From Acetoanaerobium sticklandii (lineage in GTDB: Bacteria; Bacillota; Clostridia; Peptostreptococcales; Filifactoraceae), in assembly GCF_000196455.1 (NCBI RefSeq), contig NC_014614.1:1906001-1970000 (forward strand): DNA of 64,000 nucleotides, in the 5' to 3' direction. A program made the position numbers and the translations under genes. How positions within the stretch are numbered: position 1 is the stretch's first letter; each line of letters opens with the position of its first letter. Below are positions 26,889 to 36,330 of this stretch, in pieces. Below the pieces are notes generated by a model, which ran no database searches, was not told where the DNA came from, and was given only the letters and a program-made list of their open reading frames with translations.

Positions 26889-27158
26889 TTGGCAAATATT
26901 AAATCTGCTAAGAAAAGAATTTCTGTTACTGCTAAGAAAACTCTTATTAACAGAATGAGAAAATCTCAAATAAAAACAGCAATCAAAAGATTTGAGGCTG
27001 CTCTAGCTGAAGGTAATATGGAAGCTGCTACTGAAAACTTCAAGTACGCTCAAAAGAAAATCCATCAAATCGCAGCTAAAGGAACTCTTCATAAAAATGC
27101 TGCTGCTAGAAAAGTATCAAAATTAGCTTCTAGATTAAACGCTGCTAAAGCTAACTAA
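26889..27158 (+). CDS. rpsT: ribosomal protein bS20
   Basis: Small-subunit protein bS20, 89 residues, starting MANIKSAKKRI. The start codon is TTG at 26889, preceded by AGGAGG at proper spacing; the in-frame GTG at 26880 overlaps the AGGAGG and is rejected. The sequence is basic and alpha-helical as in the family. Confidence 0.96.
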   Translation: MANIKSAKKRISVTAKKTLINRMRKSQIKTAIKRFEAALAEGNMEAATENFKYAQKKIHQIAAKGTLHKNAAARKVSKLASRLNAAKAN

Positions 27159-27222
27159 TTCAGAGGACAGCTTTAGTTCGTTAACATAGTAAAGCTTACT
27201 AAGGTATTTGCTTACCATAAAT

Positions 27223-27252
27223 AAAAACCCCATATACCTTGGGGTTTTAATA
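27223..27252. terminator. bidirectional terminator between rpsT and holA
   Basis: AAAACCCC and GGGGTTTT form an 8-bp stem. T-rich sequence follows on the minus strand (TTTTTATTT) and more weakly on the plus strand. It serves both convergent genes. Confidence 0.75.
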
Positions 27253-27298
27253 GTTTACATAAAGGATGACTAATGTCTTCCTTTTTTTGTTGCTTTTT

Positions 27299-28360
27299 TT
27301 AAGCAAAGACCTTGGATGTTTTTTCTGTCTTAATACGCTGACATATTTTTGTAAGAATAAGCTCTACACCTATTCTCTCATTAATTTGACCATTTTTAAT
27401 CCTGTAATCTGTATCAAGGCAAAGGTTTAATAGCACCAAAGCTTCCTTGTACTTTAATTTTTGAGAGTGTATCCCCGCCTTTTTAAGAGCATATGGATGA
27501 ATTGATAGCTTCTGGGCTATCAAAGCTTCATTGTATCCCTTGGCCTTTAATATATGGTATTTAGTTATCATAGAGAGTTGTTTTCCAAACATAGTCAAAA
27601 TCATAAGTGCCGACTCTCCAGAATCAATTATGTGATTAAATTCAATCAAAGCCTTTTTAAAATCTCCACTAAAGGTATCTTCAATCAATCTAAAAATATT
27701 ATTCTCAAAATTTTGAAGAATTACTAAATCTATATCTTGAATTGTAATTTTCCCTTGTTTTTGATATAAAGCTGAAATTTTTACTAGTTCATTTTCTAAA
27801 TCTCTTAAATTTTTCCCAGACTCTTTATAATAATATCCAGTTTTTTCAATAAAGCTTTCCAATTCCAAATCGCTAATAATGGTATTTGATTTCTTTAAAA
27901 CGGCTTTGCACCATAATTTAAGTTCATTCATCTCAAGCTTGTTTGCTTCGAAAATACAATGATTTTTTTTAAGTTGTTTAAACAAACTAGATCTTTTATC
28001 TACCTCTGGTGGGCAAAATAAAACTATAGTCGTTTCCGCTGGATTTTCAAGATAAGCGAGTAATTTTTTTTCATCTTCTTTAGCCAGCCCCTTAGTTCCA
28101 GTTTTGAAGAATGCACTGCTTTTTATCACTACTATTCTATTTTTATCCATAAAAGGCACTGATTCAAAGTTTTCTATTATCCTATCAATATCTATAACCT
28201 TGTCATCAATAACAGTCAGATTAAAATCTCTAAATGCTGGCTCTAGCTTATTCTTAAAATAATCTAATATAGAATCTATACGATAAGCCTCTTCTCCATA
28301 GATGAGATAGACCTTATCCTTTTCATTGTCAATATTTTTCAGCAAATCCTTGTAATTCAT
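27299..28360 (-). CDS. holA: DNA polymerase III delta subunit
   Basis: Clamp-loader delta subunit. N-terminal VYLIYGEEAYRIDSIL, the HolA core with FMDKNRIVVIKSS, and a C-terminal helical domain with KLKYKEALVLLNLCLDTDYRIKNG-like sequence (key residues DTDYRIKNG). The length of 353 is normal. Its 5' end overlaps the 3' end of comEC by 32 bases, the common comEC-holA order. Confidence 0.9.
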   Translation of the reverse strand: MNYKDLLKNIDNEKDKVYLIYGEEAYRIDSILDYFKNKLEPAFRDFNLTVIDDKVIDIDRIIENFESVPFMDKNRIVVIKSSAFFKTGTKGLAKEDEKKLLAYLENPAETTIVLFCPPEVDKRSSLFKQLKKNHCIFEANKLEMNELKLWCKAVLKKSNTIISDLELESFIEKTGYYYKESGKNLRDLENELVKISALYQKQGKITIQDIDLVILQNFENNIFRLIEDTFSGDFKKALIEFNHIIDSGESALMILTMFGKQLSMITKYHILKAKGYNEALIAQKLSIHPYALKKAGIHSQKLKYKEALVLLNLCLDTDYRIKNGQINERIGVELILTKICQRIKTEKTSKVFA

Positions 28361-29633
28361 TTTTGTTCTCCTTTAAGGTATAGATAGCAAAGATAAAGTA
28401 GAATGTAAATATTAGAACATAGGCAACTATTGTAGTATAAATATTTGATGCTTCAAAGTCAATATAAGACAATGAAAACGCTGATATCTTTTGATTGAAA
28501 TAATACAAAATAAATTTCAGGCTTTTAACCATGCTCACCAGTAGATTCCCTAAAAACGGTATCTTATAAAGCACTAAAGAAGATAACATAAATGGATAGG
28601 TTAACGTAACTAGAGGTACGCTTATTAAATTAGAAAAAATTGATATAATTGATATTCTCTGAAAATAAAAATATGTAAGGGGCAGAGTTAAAACTTGAGC
28701 TGATATTGTCATACTAGTAAAGTTAGCTATGTATTTAGGCAGTATCTTTGTCTTTTCAAAAGTAGCATTAATGCTTTGGTAAAACATACCTATTGAAATA
28801 ACAGCCATAAATGACAATGTAAAGCCTGCGTCGTATAAAATATATGGATTCAAAGCTATTAGCACGCTTGAAAGTAAAAACGCACTGCTAATAACATCAT
28901 ATCTCTTGCAATAAAAAATGCTAGCTATATACATCAAATAGAAAATCCCAGCTCTTATGGCAGATGGTCTTGCTCCAGTAATAATGACATATATAAAAAT
29001 AAAACCCAAAACTATAAAATACCTAATATTACTTGGTAACTTTTTAAGCAGAATCAATGCCATAGAAGCTAGAAGTCCAATGTGAAAACCAGATATTGCC
29101 AAGAGATGAGAAATTCCAGTTTTAGAAAATAGCTCTGTATCATTTTCATTCATCTCTGCTCTATCTCCATAAACCAAAGCTTTTACAAAAGGGCTATCCA
29201 TTCTATAAACAGAGTCTATATATTTTCCTAAATACTCTCTTATTTCGTATATGAGTGTTCTAAAATTTGATTTATGGCTTACTATATCATTAATGCTTCC
29301 ATTTATCAAATAATTGTATCCTCTTGACCTTAAATAGTTTGCATATCCTCTTTGAGGATGTCCTTTTAAGGCAGTAGCTTTACCTTTAACTGCAATTACA
29401 CTCCCTGGCAGGATATTATCAGTATAATCTAAGCTAGAATATTCATACTGAATTATGGCTGAATCCCCTGAGTAAAGCATAGTGTAATTTGGTCTTTTTT
29501 CCACCTGATCTATTTTATATTCCCGATAAACCTCAATTGATTCTAACTCTGTAAAGCTTAACTCTTGGTATACCAAGGTAAACACTGCTGAAATAAAAAT
29601 ACAAATGAATATAACAAAAGAGTATCTTCTCAT
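28329..29633 (-). CDS. comEC: short ComEC-type DNA uptake channel protein
   Basis: Membrane channel of the ComEC/Rec2 family. After an N-terminal segment and a DUF4131-like OB region comes the competence domain with the HLLAISGFHIGLLA motif (about residue 180) and about eight membrane helices. At ~434 residues it lacks the C-terminal metallo-beta-lactamase domain of full-length ComEC (~750). The stop lies inside the holA overlap with no remnant after it, so this is a stable short form. ATG 29633 or GTG 29639 could start it. Confidence 0.85.
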   Translation of the reverse strand: MRRYSFVIFICIFISAVFTLVYQELSFTELESIEVYREYKIDQVEKRPNYTMLYSGDSAIIQYEYSSLDYTDNILPGSVIAVKGKATALKGHPQRGYANYLRSRGYNYLINGSINDIVSHKSNFRTLIYEIREYLGKYIDSVYRMDSPFVKALVYGDRAEMNENDTELFSKTGISHLLAISGFHIGLLASMALILLKKLPSNIRYFIVLGFIFIYVIITGARPSAIRAGIFYLMYIASIFYCKRYDVISSAFLLSSVLIALNPYILYDAGFTLSFMAVISIGMFYQSINATFEKTKILPKYIANFTSMTISAQVLTLPLTYFYFQRISIISIFSNLISVPLVTLTYPFMLSSLVLYKIPFLGNLLVSMVKSLKFILYYFNQKISAFSLSYIDFEASNIYTTIVAYVLIFTFYFIFAIYTLKENKNELQGFAEKY

Positions 29634-29712
29634 AGTCACTCATCCATTCTTTTTCTATATCTAATATGATGAAGTATTTTTTATATTCAGTCAATTATTT
29701 TATTCACAAAAA

Positions 29713-29739
29713 ACCACATATCCAAAAGGATAATGTGGT
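29713..29739 (-). terminator. terminator after the ECF S-component gene
   Basis: ACCACAT-ATCC and GGAT-ATGTGGT pair with one bulge. A T-run follows on the minus strand. Confidence 0.75.
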
Positions 29740-29787
29740 CGTAGATAGCTATAATTCATATTAAAAATAATTTTTTAGTAGCTGTTA

Positions 29788-30291
29788 TTATACATTGAAT
29801 TTAAGTTTTACATTTTTAGATATATAGGAAAATACTGGATATCCTATGATAAATGAAGCCAACGCTTGGACTCCGTTAAATGCAATGCTCTGAAGTGCAA
29901 CTTTATAACTTGAATACATAACTGTTTCAACCATAAAATAGCCTAAAACCATAAATGCTACTCCGGCTAACGAGCTGTACATTCCAACTAGCTTAGTTCC
30001 TCCAAATTTAACGAATAACCAACCTATGATATATCCTTCTATACCTTTTACTATAAGTGTAAATACAGCAAAATGTGCATATCCAGATAATAAATCCGCC
30101 ATCGCAGAACCTATGCCCCCTGCAATCATTCCTGCTACAGGTCCAAACATAAGTGAAGAAATAATAATAAATGCATCTCCTATATTAACATAACCATTGG
30201 TTGCAGGTACGTGTATTTTGATAAACATTGTACCCACACAAACAAGTGCTATAAGTAAGCTATAGGTAACTAATTTATGAGTTTTATTCAT
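29788..30291 (-). CDS. ECF transporter substrate-binding (S) component
   Basis: Membrane S-component of an energy-coupling-factor vitamin transporter, with five to six membrane helices. The sequence GYVNIGDAFIIISSLMFGP (key residues GD) then IAGGIGSAMADLLSGY is typical of the HmpT/YpdP-like ECF family that takes up thiamine precursors or related small molecules. No riboswitch precedes it, so the substrate stays open. Confidence 0.8.
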   Translation of the reverse strand: MNKTHKLVTYSLLIALVCVGTMFIKIHVPATNGYVNIGDAFIIISSLMFGPVAGMIAGGIGSAMADLLSGYAHFAVFTLIVKGIEGYIIGWLFVKFGGTKLVGMYSSLAGVAFMVLGYFMVETVMYSSYKVALQSIAFNGVQALASFIIGYPVFSYISKNVKLKFNV

Positions 30292-30363
30292 AAGTTTCCC
30301 CTCCTTACTTATATTTTACATAAATCTTAATCCAGTATCAATAAATAGTGTATCGTTACAAAA

Positions 30364-31527
30364 TTAGATATATTCATTCACATACGAAATTTTATCAGAA
30401 AACAGTCTATTAAGTTGAGTTAAAATATCGCTTTTGGCTTCAATTTTTCCTAAATCATAAGCTGATGAAATTGATACCCCTCCCATATAAAGCTGCGTTA
30501 GGGTTCCTATATCCATTACTGCGTCAGCTTTACTATCAGAAGTTCCTACTGAGCCATTTTTAATATGAAAAATCTGATTGTTTTGACTCAAAATACCGTC
30601 ATTAATTTTTATCCTTAAATCTAAAATCATATCTTTAGCTAATTTTTCAAGTACATATTTTACATCTACTATCCTAGCCATCATAAAAGGCTTTAGATTT
30701 ACAGATATTTTATTGTTAAATCCAAAATAATACATAAGTTGAGAATCTATAGGTTGCTGTATAGTAACGCTATCAATCTGAGTCTTGTGACTAGCTACAA
30801 GAGTCATAAAGGAATCTAAAGCACTAGAATCCAGATAAAACAGTTCTCTTACATAACCCTTAGATACTTCCATTTTGGGATAGAAAACCATATACCCTAT
30901 AGGTTCATTAGCTTTATTTTTTGCTAAAAAAATCTCTCCTGATTCAACTTTAATTTCTTCAAAATAAGTGTAATAATGGTTTCTATCTCTTTCTAAATAA
31001 ATATCCCAATTTTTTGCCTTCTCTAAATAAATTTCTATAAGAAAGTCCGCAATCTCATCTGTCATCTTTGTGATTCTTTCAAGATTCACAGATTTGTTAT
31101 TTTTATACTCAATATCAGACAGATTAACCTCAAAGCTATATAAATTAAAACAGTTTTCATAACCATATCGTCTATATATAGCAGTATCTATAGGCATCAA
31201 TAGCGATATCTTCTCGCCCAAATTATAGGCTTCCTCCAAAGCTTTATTTAAAAGCTTTGTGGTTAGCTTTTTGCCTCTATGCTCTGGATATACACTTATT
31301 CCAACTACATAAGCCGTGTCCTGAGAATCATTGCTTATATTTATTTTATATGGATTTCTTTGAAGAGATGCAAGTAATGCCCTGTCCTTAACAATCAAAT
31401 TGCACCCTGGATTGTATCTTTTTTCAAAGTAATAATTTACAAAGCTCTCTTCATCTGAAAATGAATATTCCCATAAATCTCTTATTTCCTTAAGGTCTTC
31501 ATACAAAGCATATCTTATTTCTGACAT
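30364..31527 (-). CDS. Eis-like GNAT N-acetyltransferase
   Basis: Tandem-GNAT acetyltransferase of the Eis family. The acetyl-CoA-binding motif GISVYPEHRGKKLTTKLL (about residue 78) lies in the first GNAT domain. A degenerate second GNAT domain and a C-terminal SCP2-like sterol-carrier fold (last ~100 residues) follow. The length of 387 is normal. It follows the DUF2156 gene by 9 bases, so the two form an operon. Confidence 0.88.
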   Translation of the reverse strand: MSEIRYALYEDLKEIRDLWEYSFSDEESFVNYYFEKRYNPGCNLIVKDRALLASLQRNPYKINISNDSQDTAYVVGISVYPEHRGKKLTTKLLNKALEEAYNLGEKISLLMPIDTAIYRRYGYENCFNLYSFEVNLSDIEYKNNKSVNLERITKMTDEIADFLIEIYLEKAKNWDIYLERDRNHYYTYFEEIKVESGEIFLAKNKANEPIGYMVFYPKMEVSKGYVRELFYLDSSALDSFMTLVASHKTQIDSVTIQQPIDSQLMYYFGFNNKISVNLKPFMMARIVDVKYVLEKLAKDMILDLRIKINDGILSQNNQIFHIKNGSVGTSDSKADAVMDIGTLTQLYMGGVSISSAYDLGKIEAKSDILTQLNRLFSDKISYVNEYI

Positions 31528-31536
31528 AAAGTCCTC

Positions 31537-32439
31537 CTATTTTTCAATCAGAGTGTACTTTTCCACTAGTTTAATTGGCTTGTAGGATAATTTGGCTTGT
31601 CTCAGGCCATCTAACCCTAAATCCTCTTCACGATTCACAAATTCAACATCTGGAAATTCATTTTCTAAAAATAATTTATTGATAGCAGCATAAAGCCCTC
31701 TTATTTCAGGATTTGCTTTTTCCACATGCACAACAACAGTATCAGGATTAAGTAATTCTCCAAAAGTAAAAGCTTCTAAATTATTATCTATATAAATTCC
31801 ACCAACTTTTGTTTCTGTAAGTTTAGGATAATTTTTAAATACCTTTTCTACTGCAAGTCTTTCTCCAACTAAATGCTGATCTTTTTCTTTATCCTCAGCC
31901 CACCTTTCCATCAAAGCAATTGCTTCTGGAAAGTCCTTGCAGCCTAATCTTCTATACTCAAATCTATCTCCATATTCCTTTAAAAAACTGTTGTAGTGAT
32001 TTTTCTTAGAGTGATATTTTCTTCCTGATAATGTCCTTAATTTTTCTGCTTCATAAAAATAATCGTGAGAATCTCGCTCCTCAATTATCTCAAATCTATC
32101 AGGATATTTTTGAGATAAATATTCAACCCATGGCTTAGTAACAGCTCTAAGAATTAACTTTTGTTCCAATCCATTAAAGCAGCCTTCTATAGCCTCAAAG
32201 GCTTTTTGATAATTCTCAGGCTCAGTTATAGGCTGGATAGCAAAGTAACTGTCGTTTACTCTTCCAAATATATTAAGATAGCCATCTTCTATCATATAGC
32301 TCGTATTAAAAACATGCTGCCACATATAAATAGTCATAAAGCTATATTCACAGGCTTCATATCTCACCTTATTAAAATACTCTTCAAGCTCATCCTTAGA
32401 ATTTATTCCTATGGGCTTAAGTTTACATTCATCTTCCAA
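31537..32439 (-). CDS. DUF2156 protein (GNAT-like, phosphatidylglycerol lysyltransferase C-domain type)
   Basis: A 300-residue cytoplasmic protein of the DUF2156 family, with a tandem GNAT-like fold related to the catalytic domain of MprF and FemX-type aminoacyl transferases. Visible landmarks are the KKNHYNSFLKEYG segment, the AFTFGELLNPDTVVVHVEKANPEI region (key residues FTFGE, VHVEKA) and the C-terminal VNREEDLGLDGLRQAKLSYKP region. No membrane segment, so not a full MprF. Substrate unknown. Confidence 0.85.
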   Translation of the reverse strand: MEDECKLKPIGINSKDELEEYFNKVRYEACEYSFMTIYMWQHVFNTSYMIEDGYLNIFGRVNDSYFAIQPITEPENYQKAFEAIEGCFNGLEQKLILRAVTKPWVEYLSQKYPDRFEIIEERDSHDYFYEAEKLRTLSGRKYHSKKNHYNSFLKEYGDRFEYRRLGCKDFPEAIALMERWAEDKEKDQHLVGERLAVEKVFKNYPKLTETKVGGIYIDNNLEAFTFGELLNPDTVVVHVEKANPEIRGLYAAINKLFLENEFPDVEFVNREEDLGLDGLRQAKLSYKPIKLVEKYTLIEK

Positions 32440-32634
32440 TTTATTGATTGTAATCTCCTCCTCAAAAAACTTTAATCATAATATTATATTATAACATACC
32501 TTATCAGTATGTAACCAATGTAACACTCCCTAAGAAAAATTATACACCAATAACCTCCTTGCTAATCAAATACCTTTTTATGTATTATGTTATAATTAGC
32601 ATTACAATAATTAGTTAAATCAAAGGAGACATAA

Positions 32635-33540
32635 ATGAATTTCAATAAAAATAAACTTAAAAAATTTTCTCTAAATGTGTTATTAATATTTGCCCTGATT
32701 GCTTCTTCTATTTTATTCTCAGCTTGTGATATTTTAGAAAATGATACAAGGCTTCAAGTTCATTTTATAGATGTAGGCCAAGGTGATAGTACCTTGATAA
32801 TTTCTCCAAATGGTAGGACTATGCTAATCGATGCTGGAGACAACAGCAAAGGAAGTGAAGTCATCTCTTACTTAAAAAGAAACGGCGTATCAAAAATTGA
32901 CATATTAATCGGCACTCATCCAGATGCCGATCACATAGGTGGTCTAGATGACGTTATTGAGGCTTTTGAAATAGGGGAATTTTATCTTCCAAGAAAAAGC
33001 CATACCACAAATACCTTTGAATCTGTTTTGCTTGCAGCTAAGTCAAAAAATCTATCCATAAAAGAAGGTTATTCTGACAGAGAACTAGATTATGATGAAA
33101 ATATAAAGCTTAAAATTTTATCTCCTATAAAATCAAAGGATTATGGAAGTGATAACAATCTCTATTCCATAGTAGTAAAGCTCGATTATAATCAAGCATC
33201 TTTTTTATTTATGGGTGATGCCGAATATAAAAATGAATATGATATATTAGCATCTAGTGACAACCTTAAGTCGGATGTTGTAAAGCTAGGTCATCATGGA
33301 AGTCATTCATCAACAAGTCTAGAATTTTTAAATGCGGTTGCACCCTCAGCTGCTGTAGTATCTTGTGGATATAAAAACAAATATTCTCATCCTCACAAGG
33401 AAGTCCTAGACTTACTTGAAACAACTAATATTCCTTTGTACCGGACTGATGAACAAGGAGATATTATTTTTAGGACAGATGGAAAAACAATAACTGCAAA
33501 TACAGAGCCAGGGTCTTACACTTATAGAAAATATAAATAG
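32635..33540 (+). CDS. ComEC-like metallo-beta-lactamase lipoprotein
   Basis: Secreted lipoprotein: signal peptide with lipobox LFSAC (Cys about residue 30), then an MBL domain that opens LQVHFIDVGQGDSTLI. The metal motifs are THPDADHIGG, GDAE and GHHGSHSSTS, all as in the C-terminal domain of ComEC. A ribosome site AAAGGAG and an extended -10 (TGTTATAAT) precede it. It may be an extracellular nuclease or phosphodiesterase. It is on the opposite strand to the short comEC 3 kb away and could supply the missing domain. Confidence 0.88.
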   Translation: MNFNKNKLKKFSLNVLLIFALIASSILFSACDILENDTRLQVHFIDVGQGDSTLIISPNGRTMLIDAGDNSKGSEVISYLKRNGVSKIDILIGTHPDADHIGGLDDVIEAFEIGEFYLPRKSHTTNTFESVLLAAKSKNLSIKEGYSDRELDYDENIKLKILSPIKSKDYGSDNNLYSIVVKLDYNQASFLFMGDAEYKNEYDILASSDNLKSDVVKLGHHGSHSSTSLEFLNAVAPSAAVVSCGYKNKYSHPHKEVLDLLETTNIPLYRTDEQGDIIFRTDGKTITANTEPGSYTYRKYK

Positions 33541-33550
33541 GAGGCTGATT

Positions 33551-33763
33551 ATGAAAGGAATAATAGATAGATTTGAGGGAGATATTGCCGTTATCGAGCT
33601 TGAAAACAATGAGTTTATAGATGTAAATATCAGTGACTTGCCAAAAAATATCTCTACTGGTGATGTAATAGAACTACTAGATGGCAAAATAAATCTATGC
33701 ATAGATGAAACTAAACATAAAAAACAAGCAATCGAAGATTTGATGGATGAGCTATTTGAATAA
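33551..33763 (+). CDS. DUF3006 domain protein
   Basis: A 70-residue protein of the DUF3006 family: MKGIIDRFEGDIAVIELE start, small beta-rich fold, charged helical tail. It starts 11 bases after the MBL lipoprotein gene with its own GGAGG. DUF3006 genes commonly sit beside ComEC-type MBL genes. Function unknown. Confidence 0.85.
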   Translation: MKGIIDRFEGDIAVIELENNEFIDVNISDLPKNISTGDVIELLDGKINLCIDETKHKKQAIEDLMDELFE

Positions 33764-33871
33764 TAGTCCAATCAGCTCACTGAGATAAGCAAAACAGATT
33801 TATCAAGTGCTAACTCGAACCATGTCGCGGTTGCAATAAAATAATTTTTATAAAAATATAAAATTATTTTA

Positions 33872-33900
33872 TTGACTTATTATTTTATTACATGTACAAT
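33872..33900 (+). promoter_or_regulatory. promoter of the serine T-box operon
   Basis: TTGACT (33872-33877), 17 bases, TACAAT (33895-33900), about 55 bases before the T-box stem I. The rest of the 33764-33955 gap shows nothing else clear. Confidence 0.7.
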
Positions 33901-33954
33901 CTGACATTAAATAAACAAGAAAAGCTATGAAGAAAAATAGTACATTATAATTTC

Positions 33955-34156
33955 TGTTCAGAGAGCTGATGGTTGGTGCGAATCAGTGAGAAATTTTTTG
34001 GAATCCATTTCTGAGCTGTTCTGAGGAAATCCAAGTAATCAGAACCGTAAGCCTGCGTTAAAGGTGTCAAAGTGAACAGCTATCAATGATAGCGGTTAAT
34101 TTGGGTGGCAACGCGGAGTTTAGACTTCGTCCCTTTTGTGGGACGGAGTCTTTTTT
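33955..34156 (+). ncRNA. T-box riboswitch (probably tRNA-Ser) with terminator
   Basis: Leader with the GGTTGGTGCGAATC stem I element, the conserved T-box GGGTGGCAACGCGG (34103-34116), and a terminator GACTTCGTCCC (34123-34133)/GGGACGGAGTC (34140-34150) followed by TTTTTT. Uncharged tRNA binding would favour the antiterminator. The downstream genes make serine, and AGC at 34014-34016 sits where a specifier codon could be, so a serine T-box is inferred. Confidence 0.9.
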
Positions 34157-34241
34157 AATATCCAAAATCCAGATTGTAAAATTAGCTTAGTTATAATAAG
34201 TATTTTAATTAACGTTAATGAATTTATTAAGGGGGTAGAGC

Positions 34242-35303
34242 ATGAGGTTATTTATTCCAGGACCAGTAAATGTAGAAGAAGATGTATTAAAAGTTATGTC
34301 CAGCCCAATGATAAGTCACAGGAGTAAATCAGCCTCCTATCTCCAACAATCTATATCAAAAAATATGCAGATTCTGTGGAATACAAAAAACTCTATACTA
34401 TTGTCCACATCTTCAGGGAGTGGGCTTATGGAGGCAGCTGTAAAAAGTCTTATACTAAAAAAAGGAGTGTTCTTTTCCTTAGGAGCTTTCGGAAAAAGAT
34501 GGTATGAAATGGCAATAGCTAACGGAAAAAAAGCTGATATTTACGAAGTAGAAGAAGGGTATAGCAACAAAGCAGAGTTTATTGACAGCATACTAAAAAA
34601 AGGCTGTTATGATTTTGCTGCAATAACTCACAACGAAACTTCTACTGGTGTAGAAAATCCACTTATCGATATCTCCAATGTCATGAAAAAATATAGCGAA
34701 ATAATCTTTGCTGTAGATACAGTTAGCTCAACTGGCGGAGTAGATATAGACGTAGATTCTTGTAAAATAGATTTTTGCGTCACCTCTACCCAAAAATGCC
34801 TCGGGCTTCCTCCTGGACTTTCTATCTGCAGTCTATCAGATAAAGCAATAAACCGTACAAAGCATGTTGAAAACAGAGGATATTATCTTGATTTGCTCAC
34901 TTTGTATGAGTATACAATAAACAAGGACTACCAATATCCAGCTACGCCTTCACTATCACATATGTATGCCTTGGATTATAAATTAAACAAAATAATAAAT
35001 ATAGAGAAAAAAGAAAATAGATTTCAAAGACATAAACTACTCGCTGATATTACAAGAGACTGGGCAAGAGATAGATATAAGCTCCTTGTAAAGGACAATA
35101 ACTATTCCGATACAGTGACAGCAGTTGTGAATTCTAGAGAAACTGATTTAAAAATTCTATCTTCAAAACTAAAAGATCAAGGCTACGTATTTTCAAATGG
35201 ATACGGCAAGCTAAAGGATAAGACTTTTAGAATCGCACATATGGCAGATACCACTATAGAAGAACTAAAGGCTTATTTAGAAACCATTGATAAATTAATT
35301 TAA
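34242..35303 (+). CDS. class V aminotransferase (phosphoserine/serine-glyoxylate type)
   Basis: PLP enzyme of aminotransferase class V. Motifs: FIPGPVNVEEDVLKVM at the N-terminus, THNETSTGVENPL, AVDTVSSTGGVDID (cofactor aspartate) and STQKCLGLPPG with the PLP lysine (about residue 185). Together with serA and the serine T-box, the likely role is 3-phosphohydroxypyruvate to phosphoserine transamination. The sequence is closer to the serine-pyruvate/alanine-glyoxylate branch than to classic SerC. No serB is present in the window. Confidence 0.87.
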   Translation: MRLFIPGPVNVEEDVLKVMSSPMISHRSKSASYLQQSISKNMQILWNTKNSILLSTSSGSGLMEAAVKSLILKKGVFFSLGAFGKRWYEMAIANGKKADIYEVEEGYSNKAEFIDSILKKGCYDFAAITHNETSTGVENPLIDISNVMKKYSEIIFAVDTVSSTGGVDIDVDSCKIDFCVTSTQKCLGLPPGLSICSLSDKAINRTKHVENRGYYLDLLTLYEYTINKDYQYPATPSLSHMYALDYKLNKIINIEKKENRFQRHKLLADITRDWARDRYKLLVKDNNYSDTVTAVVNSRETDLKILSSKLKDQGYVFSNGYGKLKDKTFRIAHMADTTIEELKAYLETIDKLI

Positions 35304-35328
35304 TTGATATATATAGGAGGAAAATAAA

Positions 35329-36240
35329 ATGAGAATATTAATAAATGAAGGTCTTCAAGCAGATGCTATAGATATACTTAAGGGTTTTGGTTATGAAATT
35401 ATAAATCAGAAATACGATTATGATGCACTTATGGATATAATTCAAACTGTAGACGTTTTGATTGTAAAATCTCATACAAGAGTTGATAGAAAGCTACTCG
35501 CAAAGGGCCATAACGGACTTCTTAAAATGATTGTTCGAGCAGGAGTAGGAACAGATAATATAGATATGGATTATGCAAATCAGCTCAGGATTGAGGTCTA
35601 TAACACTCCTAATGCCAGCACTGACTCTGTGGCAGAATTAGCCCTTGGACATCTTCTAGTCCTTGCTAGAAATATTAATAAATCAATTGTAAGCCTTAGA
35701 AATGGGCAGTGGAATAAGGCAGCGTATTTGGGAACTGAAATTAAAGGTAAAACTCTTGGCATAATAGGATTTGGAAGAATTGGTAAATGCCTAGCAAAAA
35801 AAGCTGATGCTCTTGGAATGAATATTATCTATAACGATTTATATGATTTTGGAAATATCGATGTGCCTGGAACCTATCACGATTTAAAAGACTTGCTTCC
35901 AAAAGCTGACTTTATTTCTATACACACACCATATTTACCTGAGCCTCTTATAAAAGAGGAAGAATTTATTTTGATGAAGCCAAGTGCTTATATCATAAAT
36001 GCAGCTAGAGGAGGAGTAATCGATGAAAATGCTCTTCTTACAGCTTTAGATAACGATTATATCAAAGGAGCAGCTATTGACGTATTTCTAAACGAACCAC
36101 ATCCTAATGAAAGAATCTGCAATCATCCTAATGTTTCTGTAACTCCTCATTTAGGTGGCTCTACTCATGAAGCTTTTTATAGAATAGGCATGGAAATAAC
36201 CCAAATCCTACATCCTATACAAAGAAAAAACGTAATATAA
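35329..36240 (+). CDS. serA: D-3-phosphoglycerate dehydrogenase (short form)
   Basis: First enzyme of serine synthesis. D-2-hydroxyacid dehydrogenase fold with VRAGVGTDNIDMDYA, the Rossmann motif LGIIGFGRIGK (about residue 142), NAARGGVIDENAL and the catalytic histidine in VTPHLGGSTHEA. At 303 residues it lacks the C-terminal ACT regulatory domain. It lies 25 bases after the aminotransferase, with AGGAGG. Confidence 0.9.
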   Translation: MRILINEGLQADAIDILKGFGYEIINQKYDYDALMDIIQTVDVLIVKSHTRVDRKLLAKGHNGLLKMIVRAGVGTDNIDMDYANQLRIEVYNTPNASTDSVAELALGHLLVLARNINKSIVSLRNGQWNKAAYLGTEIKGKTLGIIGFGRIGKCLAKKADALGMNIIYNDLYDFGNIDVPGTYHDLKDLLPKADFISIHTPYLPEPLIKEEEFILMKPSAYIINAARGGVIDENALLTALDNDYIKGAAIDVFLNEPHPNERICNHPNVSVTPHLGGSTHEAFYRIGMEITQILHPIQRKNVI

Positions 36241-36330
36241 TAATATAATAGGGATTTGAGCAAGAAAATATATAGGCATATATTTTTCAAACTAAAAGCG
36301 AAAGCAACTGGACTGTTATTCTAGTTATTA

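Noticed and set aside
28329..29639. comEC as a truncated pseudogene
   Set aside because: The frame is intact, the stop lies in a conserved-style overlap with holA, and no remnant of the missing domain follows.
33764..33870. Further gene or RNA between the DUF3006 gene and the T-box promoter
   Set aside because: No frame with a ribosome site and no convincing inverted repeat was seen; it is plain AT-rich spacer.
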